DNA of 64,000 bases from PFL25 sp046260155 (GTDB lineage Bacteria > Chloroflexota > Anaerolineae > Anaerolineales > UBA4823). Position numbers and translations under genes: made by a program. Below the pieces are notes generated by a model. It saw only the letters and a program-made list of their open reading frames with translations, was not told where the DNA came from and made no database searches. Shown here piece by piece: positions 42,093-51,166 of the stretch (positions within the stretch are counted from its first letter, which is position 1; each line of letters begins with the position of its first letter). The stretch lies in assembly GCA_046260155.1 (NCBI GenBank), contig JBJYXV010000054.1:62001-126000 (forward strand), in the 5' to 3' direction.

Positions 42093-43583
42093 ATGCCTGA
42101 ATCAACGACGATCGTCATCTTCGGAGCCTCGGGAGACCTGGCTCACCGCAAATTAATCCCTGCCTTATTCAATCTATTTCGCAAGAAACGTATCCCGGAA
42201 AATTTCCAGATTATTGGTTTTTCCACTCGGCCGTGGGATGACCACCAGTACCGCTCCGAAATGGAAGGCGCAGCAACAGAATTTTGCGTTTTTGATTATT
42301 CATATGATGAATGGTTAAATTTTTCTGAACACCTGCACTATATATCCGGGAATTTCAACAATGCGGAGGATTTTAAAATCCTCACCAACAAAATGAAACA
42401 GCTCGAACCCGGTCCCTCGGATCGAATGTATTACCTGGCAACCGCGCCACGCTTCTTCCTGGAGATTGTTGAGACTTTGGATGAATTTGGGCTGGTCGAC
42501 GAAATCGATGGGAAGCGCCGGGTTGTTGTCGAAAAGCCAATCGGCACAGATTTAGCCTCTGCTAAAGTGTTAAATCAAGGTTTAGCCAGAGTACTTGATG
42601 AAGACCAGATTTTCCGCATCGACCACTATCTTGGGAAGGAATCGGTCCAAAACCTGCTGGTGTTCCGTTTTGCAAATGCCATCTTTGAACCGATCTGGAA
42701 TCGCAATTACATCGACCATGTCCAGATCACTGTTGCGGAGGAAATTGGTGTTGGACACCGGGCTGGATATTATGACAAAGTAGGTGTGCTGCGAGATATG
42801 TTCCAAAACCACTTGCTGCAGCTGGTATCGATGGTTGCTATGGAACCCCCTGCCAACTTCGGGGCAAACGCCATCCGCGATGAAAAAACAAAAGTCCTGC
42901 GCTCGATCCGCCCAATCAATACCCGGGAATCTGCAACAGAGACGATTCGGGGGCAATATCGTGGTTACTGTGAATTACCCCGTGTGGATGAGCACTCCCA
43001 AACTGAAACCTTTGCCGCCCTGCGCCTGCATATTGATAATTGGCGCTGGCAGGATGTGCCTTTCTATTTGCGGTCAGGGAAGAAATTGCCAGAAAAATGC
43101 ACAGAAATTTCCATCCATTTCAAGTGCCCCCCCGTGCGCATGTTCCCTTTACCTCGAGATTTCAAGATGACAGCCAATATCCTTGGCATGTGCATCCAGC
43201 CAGATGAAGGCATTCATCTTAAATTCGAAGCCAAGGTTCCGGATACCGCTGCGGATACTCGATCGGTTGATATGGAATTTCATTACAGGGATTCCTTTGG
43301 CGAGACCATGATCCCTGAAGCCTACGAACGGCTATGCCTGGATGCCCTGCAGGGTGATGCAACTCTCTTCACCCGCGCCGATGCTGCTGAACTGAGCTGG
43401 GCATATATCGATCCGATTATCGCGGCCTGGAACTCACCTCAGGCTCCTCCCCTTTTAAGCTACGAACCAGGCAGCTGGGGACCGGAAGAAGCACAGGATT
43501 TCCTGGCCTCGGATGGAAGAAGGTGGATCAGGACCTGCAGCAGCCACAAAGAAACAGTGATCGAACCAATGCCTGTCGAATAA
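42093..43583 (+). CDS. zwf: Glucose-6-phosphate 1-dehydrogenase
   Basis: 496 residues. It oxidises glucose-6-phosphate to 6-phosphogluconolactone with NADP or NAD. Motifs: IVIFGASGDLAHRKLIPAL (coenzyme), VVVEKPIGTDL, the active-site RIDHYLGKESVQNL, and FYLRSGKKLP. Start ATG 42093 follows ACGGAGG. The gene follows 35 bases after the gnd remnant, and all of tal-pgi, gnd and zwf point the same way, indicating a pentose phosphate gene cluster. Confidence 0.95.
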   Translation: MPESTTIVIFGASGDLAHRKLIPALFNLFRKKRIPENFQIIGFSTRPWDDHQYRSEMEGAATEFCVFDYSYDEWLNFSEHLHYISGNFNNAEDFKILTNKMKQLEPGPSDRMYYLATAPRFFLEIVETLDEFGLVDEIDGKRRVVVEKPIGTDLASAKVLNQGLARVLDEDQIFRIDHYLGKESVQNLLVFRFANAIFEPIWNRNYIDHVQITVAEEIGVGHRAGYYDKVGVLRDMFQNHLLQLVSMVAMEPPANFGANAIRDEKTKVLRSIRPINTRESATETIRGQYRGYCELPRVDEHSQTETFAALRLHIDNWRWQDVPFYLRSGKKLPEKCTEISIHFKCPPVRMFPLPRDFKMTANILGMCIQPDEGIHLKFEAKVPDTAADTRSVDMEFHYRDSFGETMIPEAYERLCLDALQGDATLFTRADAAELSWAYIDPIIAAWNSPQAPPLLSYEPGSWGPEEAQDFLASDGRRWIRTCSSHKETVIEPMPVE

Positions 43584-43834
43584 TTCTCAATCTTCCAAAA
43601 CCTGTCTGTTCGGTGATTATCGCCAGTTCCTCCCATTTTAAACCCACGGGATTGGAAACTTTCCTCCAGGCTTATTGTAAAGGACATATGCGATCAGCGA
43701 AAATTGACCATAGCTAGGATCGGTCCATGGCTGTATTCTGATCAGATTCTTAAGTAAGGATCATTCTTGCCCGAACTTCAAATAACCATTGACTGGAAAA
43801 TCACAGGGTTATCGTGATTCCCCTGGAAGCAGGA

Positions 43835-44112
43835 GTGAAATTGACCAAAATACAGAAACTTGAGAAGAAATGGCTGGTTGCCTCTATTTTGATCATCATC
43901 GCCTGTGCTTGTGTGGTTAGCGGGGACTCGCATTCACCAGGAATGAAGGCGACCTGAGGTGGTATGATTTGGAGATCGCCCATTTCATTTCTTATCTTCC
44001 ATGGGTAACGGTAGCGCAGTGCACACCGACAGGCACTGCGCTTTCCACTTTTAAAGAAGTGACCTCCTTAAAACTGCGGGTTGAAATGGATGATCAGCTC
44101 TTTAAATGGTGA
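43835..44112 (+). pseudogene. Frameshifted small lipoprotein gene
   Basis: Starting at GTG 43835, the frame encodes a basic N terminus (KLTKIQKLEKKW), a hydrophobic stretch LVASILIIIACAC with a lipobox-like IIAC, then stops at 43957. From 43921 a second frame is open to the stop at 44112 and reads on as a plausible extracytoplasmic sequence (RWYDLEIAHFISYLPWV, then KEVTSLKLRVEMDDQLFKW). A single frameshift near 43921-43957 would join them into one protein of about 90 residues. No family is recognised. It may be a decayed gene or a sequencing error. Confidence 0.45.
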
Positions 44113-44121
44113 CATTTGTCA

Positions 44122-44151
44122 TTGTAAGTAATTGCAGGATTCCAATAAAAT
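44122..44151 (+). promoter_or_regulatory. Putative promoter of the ars operon
   Basis: TTGTAA (44122-44127), 18-base spacer, TAAAAT (44146-44151). The start would fall near 44158, inside the operator and only about 12 bases before the arsR ATG. Confidence 0.5.
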
Positions 44152-44171
44152 ATATTCGGATTTCTGAATAT
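44152..44171 (+). promoter_or_regulatory. Probable ArsR operator overlapping the arsR start codon
   Basis: Imperfect palindrome ATATTCGGA-TT-TCTGAATAT (8 of 9 positions pair). It begins right behind the -10 and ends on the arsR start codon, a position suited to autorepression. AT-rich 9-2-9 or 12-2-12 repeats are usual ArsR/SmtB sites. Confidence 0.6.
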
Positions 44172-44610
44172 GATTGATTTATCTTATATTGAGAACACGG
44201 CCTCCCTATTACGTGCCATCAGCCAGACAGCGCGCTTAGAGATCTTGCTGGCAATCGGCACTGGTGAAGCCTGCGTATGTCATCTGGAAGCTGCTATCGG
44301 GCAGCGTCAGGCATATATTTCCCAGCAGTTGATGGCACTACGGGATGCAGGGATCGTCGAGAGTCGTCGTGAGGGACGCAATATCTACTATCACGTATCA
44401 AATCCACATGTACTGGATCTGATCCAGGCAGCCAGCATGATCAGCAACCAACAATCAGAACCAATCCCCATTACTGGCCCACGAAACCTCCAGGGGGAGT
44501 GCCCGTGTCCAAAATGTGAGCCTCAAAACCCAGAAGAAAGTGCGGGTAAATTTATCCTGGTCAGAGATTCTCATATCTCAATCGAAGAGAAAATATCTCA
44601 TGACAGGTAG
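44170..44610 (+). CDS. arsR: ArsR/SmtB-family repressor
   Basis: 146 residues. The winged helix covers about 10-80: LLRAISQTARLEILLAIG, the recognition segment QRQAYISQQLMALRDAGIV, and the wing RREGRNIYYHVS. The alpha-3 position holds EACVCHLE (C35, C37), matching the ELCVCDL metalloid site of ArsR. A C-terminal extension adds CPCPKC (C111, C113, C116), a second possible thiol site not found in minimal ArsR proteins. It probably senses As(III) or Sb(III). The ATG has no ribosome site and lies within the operator. Its 3' end overlaps the permease gene by 11 bases. Confidence 0.9.
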   Translation: MIDLSYIENTASLLRAISQTARLEILLAIGTGEACVCHLEAAIGQRQAYISQQLMALRDAGIVESRREGRNIYYHVSNPHVLDLIQAASMISNQQSEPIPITGPRNLQGECPCPKCEPQNPEESAGKFILVRDSHISIEEKISHDR

Positions 44611-45934
44611 TATCGCCAGTTATTTGAGCACATTGGTGTGGTCAGGATGGACCAGTTTGCTGGATTACCTGGCGGCGCATGTGCTGCTTTGCCTTGTACC
44701 GGCATTTGTCATTGCCGGCTATGTGAGCGCGATGATCCCCAAGGAGGTCATCACCCGTTACCTGGGGCCCAAAGCACCACGCTGGATCAGCTACTCGGCA
44801 GCTGCGATAGGAGGATTTATCCTGGCGGTTTGTTCGTGCACCATCCTACCCCTGTTCGCCAGCATCTGGAAAAGAGGAGCGGGTTTGGGTGTAGCGATCA
44901 CTTTCCTTTTTGTCGGGCCTGCTGTCAATATCCTCGCCATTGCTTACACAGGTGCTGCAATCGGTATGGATATCGCCATTGCTCGCATCATTCTTTCGAT
45001 CTCTTTCGGGATATTCATCGGCTTAATCATGGCCCGGGTATTCCAAAAGGATGAGGCCCAACGCATGGCTGATCTTGCCGAAAGCGGCCTTTTTGACCAG
45101 CAAGCGGTGGTGAAACCAGCGGTTTGGGTCGTCTTCCTCTTGCTGGTGGCTGTGTTGATCGTGGGTACTTTGCAGGTCAGTATCTTGACCACCACCTGGA
45201 TCAGCATCCACCTGCCAGTTGAATTACCTGCCAACCTGGTCATTTCCCTGGAAAACTTGCAGCTCACGCCCCAGGGAGCGCTGCTGATCGTCCTGCTGCT
45301 CCTGCTGGCGCCAGTAGCCTATCTGGGTCTTGAGGGAGTCCTGGAACGGTTCAACCGCTGGACTTATTTTGCAATTACCCTGGCTGGTTTGACCCTGTTG
45401 TTGGCAGCGCCAGCGGTTCAGGAAGGCAGTCTGCTGATCGGCATCACCGGCCGCTTTATCGGGGAGATAATATTGATTGCTGCAATTGGTGGTGTAGTAG
45501 CGCTTAAATTTACACATGATCAGCTGGCTGGTTGGTTGTGGGAAACCTGGAAATTCGTCAAGCAGATTTTTCCACTGCTGGTGCTGGGAGTCTTCTTAGC
45601 AGGAGTCTTCAAAGCCATCATCCCCGGGAGCTTGATCGAGAACCTGACCGGGCAGAATACAATTTGGGCAAACCTGATTGGTGTCTTATTTGGGGTATTC
45701 ATGTACTTCCCCACCCTGGTCGAAGTCCCCATCGCACGCATGTTCCTTGACCTCGGCATGAACCGCGGTCCACTGCTGGCTTACCTGATTGCCGACCCGG
45801 CTCTATCCGTTCAGAGCATCCTGGTAACCGGGAAAATCCTCGGCCGCCGGAAGACATTAACCTATGTGAGCCTGGTGATCGTTTTTGCCACCCTGGCAGG
45901 CTACCTGTTTGGATTAGCCATGGTGACAATTTAA
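44600..45934 (+). CDS. ArsP/DUF318-type permease
   Basis: 444 residues with about ten membrane helices. The signature is AVCSCTILPLFASIWKRGAGLGVAITFLFVGPAVNILAI (about residues 65-105), with the family's conserved Cys pair, and a repeat-like PTLVEVPIARMFLDLGMNRGPLLAYLIADPA near the C terminus. Such permeases export trivalent organoarsenicals in some bacteria, and in others are paired with a mini-thioredoxin as here. ATG 44600 overlaps the arsR end; an open frame further upstream runs inside arsR and is not used. The substrate remains uncertain. Confidence 0.83.
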   Translation: MTGSIASYLSTLVWSGWTSLLDYLAAHVLLCLVPAFVIAGYVSAMIPKEVITRYLGPKAPRWISYSAAAIGGFILAVCSCTILPLFASIWKRGAGLGVAITFLFVGPAVNILAIAYTGAAIGMDIAIARIILSISFGIFIGLIMARVFQKDEAQRMADLAESGLFDQQAVVKPAVWVVFLLLVAVLIVGTLQVSILTTTWISIHLPVELPANLVISLENLQLTPQGALLIVLLLLLAPVAYLGLEGVLERFNRWTYFAITLAGLTLLLAAPAVQEGSLLIGITGRFIGEIILIAAIGGVVALKFTHDQLAGWLWETWKFVKQIFPLLVLGVFLAGVFKAIIPGSLIENLTGQNTIWANLIGVLFGVFMYFPTLVEVPIARMFLDLGMNRGPLLAYLIADPALSVQSILVTGKILGRRKTLTYVSLVIVFATLAGYLFGLAMVTI

Positions 45935-45969
45935 CGATTTATGTTGCACCATTAAATTTGGAGATGAAA

Positions 45970-46215
45970 ATGATTGAAATCAAGGTATTAGGTCCAGGCT
46001 GCGCTAACTGCAGCAAGCTGGAGCAGATCACTCGCAAAGCCGTTTCGGAAATGGGCTTCCAAGCCGACATCAACAAGATCACCGATTACGGGGAGATCAT
46101 GAACTACCCGATCATCTCAACCCCCGGTCTGGTGATCAACGGTGATCTGGTCTGTTCTGGACGGGTCCCGACTCAAGCCGAAGTAACCACCTGGTTGGTC
46201 AACGCCGCTCAATAA
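45970..46215 (+). CDS. Mini-thioredoxin (thioredoxin_3, TM0996/MTH895 type)
   Basis: 81 residues, a single redox domain. It starts MIEIKVLGPGCANCSKLE with the active site C11-A-N-C14 and has the cis-Pro loop in ISTPGLVINGDLVCSGRVP. ATG 45970 is 6 bases behind GGAG. This family is commonly encoded next to the ArsP-like permease in front of it, and may reduce or hand over a thiol-bound substrate. Confidence 0.88.
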   Translation: MIEIKVLGPGCANCSKLEQITRKAVSEMGFQADINKITDYGEIMNYPIISTPGLVINGDLVCSGRVPTQAEVTTWLVNAAQ

Positions 46216-46256
46216 AAATCATCGGACTTGGGATTTCTTCTTAAGGCAAATATCTC

Positions 46257-47357
46257 ATGGCAGAAATGGCTGAAGACCAGGAACCCCGAACCGAGGGGCT
46301 CACGCGGCGTTTATCCACCCTGGATCGTTTCCTGACCCTGTGGATTTTCCTGGCTATGGCAGTTGGAATTGGCATTGGCTACTTCCTGCCATCTGCTGTC
46401 GAGCGTTTCAACAGGTTTGTTTCGGTAGGCACAACCAATATTCCGATCGCAGTTGGGTTAATCCTGATGATGTACCCCCCGCTCGCGAAAGTGCATTATG
46501 AAGAGCTGGGAGAAGTATTCCGCAATTGGCGTATCTTGGGAACTTCACTTTTCTTGAATTGGGTGGTTGGACCCTTGCTGATGTTCATCCTGGCGATTAT
46601 CTTCCTGCACAGTTATCCTGAATATATGGCCGGTTTGATCATGATCGGCTTGGCCCGCTGCATCGCCATGGTAATCGTGTGGAACGACCTGGCCAGGGGC
46701 GATGCGGACTACGCAGCAGGGTTGGTAGCATTCAATAGCCTCTTCCAGGTTTTCTTCTACAGCCTGTTCGCCTGGATATTCATCACCAAACTGCCACCGC
46801 TCCTGGGTTTGCAAGGCAGCGTGGTAGATATCACCATCGGAGAGATCGCCCAGAGCGTATTTATTTACCTGGGCATCCCGATGATCGCTGGTTTTCTGAC
46901 CCGCTTTTTCCTGATCCGCTCCAAGGGAGCGGCATGGTATGAACAGAAATTTGTGCCGCGCATCAGCCCCCTGACTCTGGTCGCGCTGCTTTTCACTATC
47001 GTGGTCATGTTCAGCTTGAAAGGCAACCTGATCGTTCAAATCCCGATGGATGTCGTCCGGATTGCTATACCCCTGATCATCTATTTCGTGGTCATGTTTA
47101 TGGTAAGTTTCTGGATGGGCTATAAAATTCGAGCAAATTATGGTAAAACTACCAGCATTGCCTTCACCGCAGCAAGCAACAATTTCGAGCTAGCCATCGC
47201 GGTTGCAGTGGCAGTGTTTGGCATCGGTTCGGGAGTCGCCTTTGCAGCGGTGATCGGTCCGCTGATCGAAGTCCCGGTGATGATCGGATTGGTGAACGTA
47301 GCTTTCGTACTACGTAAGCGTTATTTCCAGGTCCCTCGGCATGCACCTGCTGATTGA
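46257..47357 (+). CDS. arsB: Arsenite efflux transporter, ACR3 family
   Basis: 366 residues, about ten membrane helices, BASS/ACR3 fold. The signature GLARCIAMVIVWNDLARGD contains the essential Cys, and TAASNNFELAIAVAVAVFG with the PLIEVPVMIGLV end is also diagnostic. It exports arsenite or antimonite from the cytoplasm. Some databases use the symbol acr3 for this family; it is unrelated in sequence to E. coli ArsB. Start ATG 46257 has AAGGC upstream. No arsenate reductase ArsC is in this operon. Confidence 0.92.
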   Translation: MAEMAEDQEPRTEGLTRRLSTLDRFLTLWIFLAMAVGIGIGYFLPSAVERFNRFVSVGTTNIPIAVGLILMMYPPLAKVHYEELGEVFRNWRILGTSLFLNWVVGPLLMFILAIIFLHSYPEYMAGLIMIGLARCIAMVIVWNDLARGDADYAAGLVAFNSLFQVFFYSLFAWIFITKLPPLLGLQGSVVDITIGEIAQSVFIYLGIPMIAGFLTRFFLIRSKGAAWYEQKFVPRISPLTLVALLFTIVVMFSLKGNLIVQIPMDVVRIAIPLIIYFVVMFMVSFWMGYKIRANYGKTTSIAFTAASNNFELAIAVAVAVFGIGSGVAFAAVIGPLIEVPVMIGLVNVAFVLRKRYFQVPRHAPAD

Positions 47358-47384
47358 TAGATGGCCTGATTATTCGGTGAAATT

Positions 47385-48512
47385 ATGACACGAAGCAAGC
47401 ATATACTGGCTCTTCTTCTATTTGTTGGTCTACTTCTTTCCTGGACACAAAGTGTCCGGGCAGAAACACAACCAGGATCACAGGAACAACCTGTTGTTCG
47501 AGTGGTCATGTTCTGGTTGAGCACCTGCGGTCATTGCGAGTACGTGATCAACGAGGTATTGCCCCCGTTGCAGGACCAATACGAAGACCAGCTGGAAGTG
47601 CTCCTGATTGAGTTGGTCACTCAGGAAGATGTAGATCGCTTATACGAGACTGCCAACCTGGCGGGCATACCCTCGAACAATGTCGGCGTGCCCTTCATGC
47701 TGGTTGGAGACAGAGTACTGAAAGGTTCAAATGAAATACCCAGCGAGCTGCCGGGTTTGATTGAACAACACCTGGCAAACGGTGGTTTGGATTACCCACG
47801 CTACCCGACACTTGAAAGCTTCCTCCCCGAGCCCTTAGATTTACCACTGGCGAACAACCAGGGCACCAGCGATGAAACTGAAGCAGATCAATCGAACGCC
47901 TCAACGCCTCAGGCTGCCTCAACTTTCCCGCAAGATGAAACTGGCAAGGAGCTGGGAGCAAGTGGATTCACCGTCGCTCTGATGGTCCTGATCGGGATGA
48001 TGCTGGCCATGCTTTACGTATTCTATGCCCTGCTCAGAGATCGCGAACATGGCACCAGCCATAGGTTAGCCTGGCTCGATTGGCTAGTTCCAATCGTGGC
48101 CCTAGTAGGGATTGGCGTGGCGGGGTACATGACCTATGTAGAGACAACAGAAGTGGAAGCCATTTGCGGCCCATTGGGTGACTGCAATGCTGTACAGAAC
48201 AGCACTTATGCTAGTATATTTGGGGTCCTACCTGTTGGGGTCCTAGGTTTAATCGGCTATTCTGCTATATTGATCGCCTGGTTGATCCAAAAAGTGCGTC
48301 GGGATCGATGGGGCAGTTATGCAACGTTGGCCATGCTGGGAATGGCTATATTCGGTACGCTCTATTCCATTTATTTGACCTACCTGGAGTTGTGGGTCAT
48401 CAGGGCTGTTTGCGTGTGGTGTGTGGGCTCGGCGGTGCTGATCACCATCCTGATGCTGTTGAGCATCCATCCGGCAACATCAGCTCTTGATTCCCTGGGG
48501 GAAGACGGGTAG
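47385..48512 (+). CDS. Thioredoxin-like domain fused to vitamin K epoxide reductase (VKOR)
   Basis: 375 residues. A signal peptide or anchor (about 1-26, ending VRA-ET) is followed by a thioredoxin-like domain with CGHC (48-51) and cis-Pro GVPFMLVG, then a linker rich in Thr/Ser/Gln, one membrane helix (about 197-217) and a VKOR domain with four helices, the loop Cys in ICGPLGDCNAVQNS and the quinone-side CVWC. Such proteins make disulfides outside the membrane and pass electrons to quinone. Here the thioredoxin part is N-terminal, the reverse of many bacterial VKOR fusions. Being last in the arsenic operon, it could protect or use thiols around metalloids; this is inference. Confidence 0.88.
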   Translation: MTRSKHILALLLFVGLLLSWTQSVRAETQPGSQEQPVVRVVMFWLSTCGHCEYVINEVLPPLQDQYEDQLEVLLIELVTQEDVDRLYETANLAGIPSNNVGVPFMLVGDRVLKGSNEIPSELPGLIEQHLANGGLDYPRYPTLESFLPEPLDLPLANNQGTSDETEADQSNASTPQAASTFPQDETGKELGASGFTVALMVLIGMMLAMLYVFYALLRDREHGTSHRLAWLDWLVPIVALVGIGVAGYMTYVETTEVEAICGPLGDCNAVQNSTYASIFGVLPVGVLGLIGYSAILIAWLIQKVRRDRWGSYATLAMLGMAIFGTLYSIYLTYLELWVIRAVCVWCVGSAVLITILMLLSIHPATSALDSLGEDG

Positions 48513-48712
48513 AGCAGGTTTCCATACCTGCCAATCAGAGTAGGGTGGGTGTCCTGCTTCACTATTCCATGAACCCAGCCATGCCCCTGGTCTGGACGAC
48601 TAAAGGGAATAGTATCTTATTCATGGTATCCTACAGCAAATATACTCTGTTGTAGATTCAAAGAATTCAATTTCAATTCATAATCACAATTGCATTTTAC
48701 CGGTTGTCGATT

Positions 48713-51064
48713 TTATTGTAATTTAATCTGCTCGATCAGAACATCGATTTCGACATTGGAATAGAACCTGCGATAGGCGGCGGACTCCGCAAGCAGGTCA
48801 CGCAGCTCACCTTCCACCCGCTCGAGTTCCTCACTCGCCACTCCACCCCCTTCTTTCAGGTAAAACTGATCCTCACTAATAACATGGACATCCAGGTAGC
48901 CATTTGTTTCTAACCATTGCAAACCCACCCTGATCGTCTGCTCGCGTTGTGCTGTAGCTGCAGCCAGGGACGAGATTTCCACTTGGCCTTCGGTTTTACT
49001 CAGGGAATATTTTGACAGCCCGAGCAGGCGCTCCACAAATAGTCTCATCTCATCTATTTGTGGATCGACAGCGAAAAGGTGGACAATACCAGGAGAAACT
49101 ATTTCAATAGCCTCCTGTTGTTCTTCATTACCCGGCGGGATGGTCCAGATCACCAATTGGTCAGCCGGTACCAGCAATGTTCGATCAACAGCTTGTATCC
49201 CAATTTCAGCGAGCTGTCTTTTGGCTCCAGCCTCTGCCCAAATCAAGATATCTTCGTTTTGCGTAACGATTTTTTTTAGTTCCATCAATGGGTGAGATAC
49301 TAGCCTGTGGTCAATAATTTCGATCCTGGGAGGTTCTAAAGGGATTTCAATGGTCGCCTGCTCGTGTGGGTGGGCATCCAGCCACTCGATCTGCATTTCC
49401 TTCTTGCCTTGAAAATCCCGGCTGCGCGCTGTAAAGGCCAGATCCAATGCTGCTCCACTCGTCAACCAGCCGGGCAGCGGTTCGATACCACCCCCCCACC
49501 AGACAGCTTGAAATTCTGAGCCACTTTGATCTTCCAACTTTACCAATAGATGGTCGCCACTGCGTCCCAACGATCTTGATCCTGTGCATCGCAAATCGAG
49601 GCAGGCAAAGACCAGGTTTGGGTTTCCGATGCCGAAAGGCGCCAGCCGTTCCAGGTCCATGACCAGTTCCAGTGATAAGTCCCCCAATGGTAAATAGGCA
49701 TCAATTTGCAGAAAAGGTTCGTAGCTGCTCTCAAGAAGCATGTCACTCACCGTTGCAGAGAGTGCCTGGCGGAACTCCTGGATGTGCTCCGTTTTCAATG
49801 AGAACCCAGCGGCCATGGGATGGCCACCATAACCTTCCAGCAGATCTTGCTGGGCAGCAATTGCAGCAGAGATATCCACTCCAGGGATGGAACGCGCCGA
49901 GCCATGCGCCAGCTCCCCGGGAGGGGTTGCGACCAGCAAGGCCGGTTTGTTGTAGCGCTCGACCAACCTGCTGGCGACGATCCCGATCACCCCTCCCGGC
50001 CAGGATGGATTGGCCAAAACCAGCGCTGAAGAATCCATCAGGGTCGGATCTGCTTCGATTTGAGCCTGGGCCGCCTGGAAAACCTGGCTGGTGATCAATT
50101 TCCGCTGTGCGTTTAACCCCTCCAGGTAATTGGCGATTGGCCTGGCCTGGCTCCTATCCCGGGTGGTCAAGAATTCCACAGCCTGATTGGCATCCCCCAG
50201 GCGGCCGAGGGCATTCAAACGCGGTGCTAATTCGAATCCAATGTGCTCTTCCGTCAAACCCTCGGGGGCGATCGCAGCCAATTCCATCATCATCTGCAGG
50301 CCAAGGCGCTGGGGTTTGCGCAACTTCTCCAGGCCGCGCTGGAGCAGGTAGCGCACATCGCCATTTTGCGACGCCAGGTCAGCTACAATACCCAGGGCAA
50401 CCAGGTCCAGGTGCTCCTCGCTCCCTTCCGGCTGGCCCATCCTTTCAAAGAGCGCCTGAGCCAGTTCATACGCAACACCCACTCCAGGTAAGCTGGCCAT
50501 GGGATGGTCACCCATGCCTCGTTTCGGATCGATCACTGCGAGTGCCCCTGGCAATTCGGGGGGCAGGTCATGGTGGTCCGTTATGATCACATTTACACCC
50601 AATGACTCCGCATAATTCACCGCCGAGTTCGCGCTGATTCCGGTATCACAGGTCAATAGAAGATCGATGCCACTCTCGATGATCTCTTTCAGTACCGGCA
50701 GGTTAACCCCGTGAGACTCCTTACTTCTCAGCGGGATGTGATATTGAACGTTGCCACCCAACACTCGCAGAGAGGAAACCAGCAGCGTGGTCGCAGTTTG
50801 CCCGTCCACATCGAAATCACCCCACACACAGATCTTCTGCCCCTTTTCCAGCGCCTCGCATAAACGATCGATGGCAATCTGCATATCTTGCAATTCATAA
50901 GGTGAAGCAGGGACATAAAAATCCGGATTAAGAAAAGCCTGGATCTGCTCCAGGTCAGTAAATCCCCTGCGCACCAGTACCTCCGAGACCAATGGATCCC
51001 CCCCGACTGCTTCCGAAATTGCTGCGGGAACTGCCACAAGTTGGGGTTCAAGCCACGTTTTCAT
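48713..51064 (-). CDS. recJ: Single-stranded-DNA exonuclease RecJ with C-terminal extension
   Basis: 783 residues. DHH core: WGDFDVDGQTAT (82-88 region), LLTCDTGIS, IITDHHDLPP (162-165), and HIGFELAPRLNALGRLGD; DHHA1 part: GVIGIVASRLVERY, GSARSIPGVD and GYGGHPMAAGFSL; then the OB-fold (FGIGNPNLVFAC onward). RecJ degrades single strands 5' to 3' in recombination and repair. About 220 extra C-terminal residues, ending with a likely winged-helix (VGLQWLETNGYLDV..FYL) and a predicted helical tail, exceed the E. coli protein (577). The start is uncertain: ATG 51064 gives MKTWLEP, a common RecJ start; ATG 51124 is possible. Neither has a strong ribosome site. Confidence 0.9.
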   Translation of the reverse strand: MKTWLEPQLVAVPAAISEAVGGDPLVSEVLVRRGFTDLEQIQAFLNPDFYVPASPYELQDMQIAIDRLCEALEKGQKICVWGDFDVDGQTATTLLVSSLRVLGGNVQYHIPLRSKESHGVNLPVLKEIIESGIDLLLTCDTGISANSAVNYAESLGVNVIITDHHDLPPELPGALAVIDPKRGMGDHPMASLPGVGVAYELAQALFERMGQPEGSEEHLDLVALGIVADLASQNGDVRYLLQRGLEKLRKPQRLGLQMMMELAAIAPEGLTEEHIGFELAPRLNALGRLGDANQAVEFLTTRDRSQARPIANYLEGLNAQRKLITSQVFQAAQAQIEADPTLMDSSALVLANPSWPGGVIGIVASRLVERYNKPALLVATPPGELAHGSARSIPGVDISAAIAAQQDLLEGYGGHPMAAGFSLKTEHIQEFRQALSATVSDMLLESSYEPFLQIDAYLPLGDLSLELVMDLERLAPFGIGNPNLVFACLDLRCTGSRSLGRSGDHLLVKLEDQSGSEFQAVWWGGGIEPLPGWLTSGAALDLAFTARSRDFQGKKEMQIEWLDAHPHEQATIEIPLEPPRIEIIDHRLVSHPLMELKKIVTQNEDILIWAEAGAKRQLAEIGIQAVDRTLLVPADQLVIWTIPPGNEEQQEAIEIVSPGIVHLFAVDPQIDEMRLFVERLLGLSKYSLSKTEGQVEISSLAAATAQREQTIRVGLQWLETNGYLDVHVISEDQFYLKEGGGVASEELERVEGELRDLLAESAAYRRFYSNVEIDVLIEQIKLQ

Positions 51065-51166
51065 TTTCTGCGAATGATCATCTTCTAGAGGCTGCAACCG
51101 CGTGAAGCACAGATTCTCGCCCATTTGCTGGACTTTTCGGAATCAGCTGGTCCCGCGAATTCGATT

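Noticed and set aside
44516..44599. Longer N terminus of the ArsP-like permease
   Set aside because: It lies within the arsR reading frame, is hydrophilic and has no ribosome site; the family start is at 44600.
48514..48531. Hairpin GCAGGT/ACCTGC after the thioredoxin-VKOR gene considered as terminator
   Set aside because: Only 6 bp and no T-run on either strand; not enough to call.
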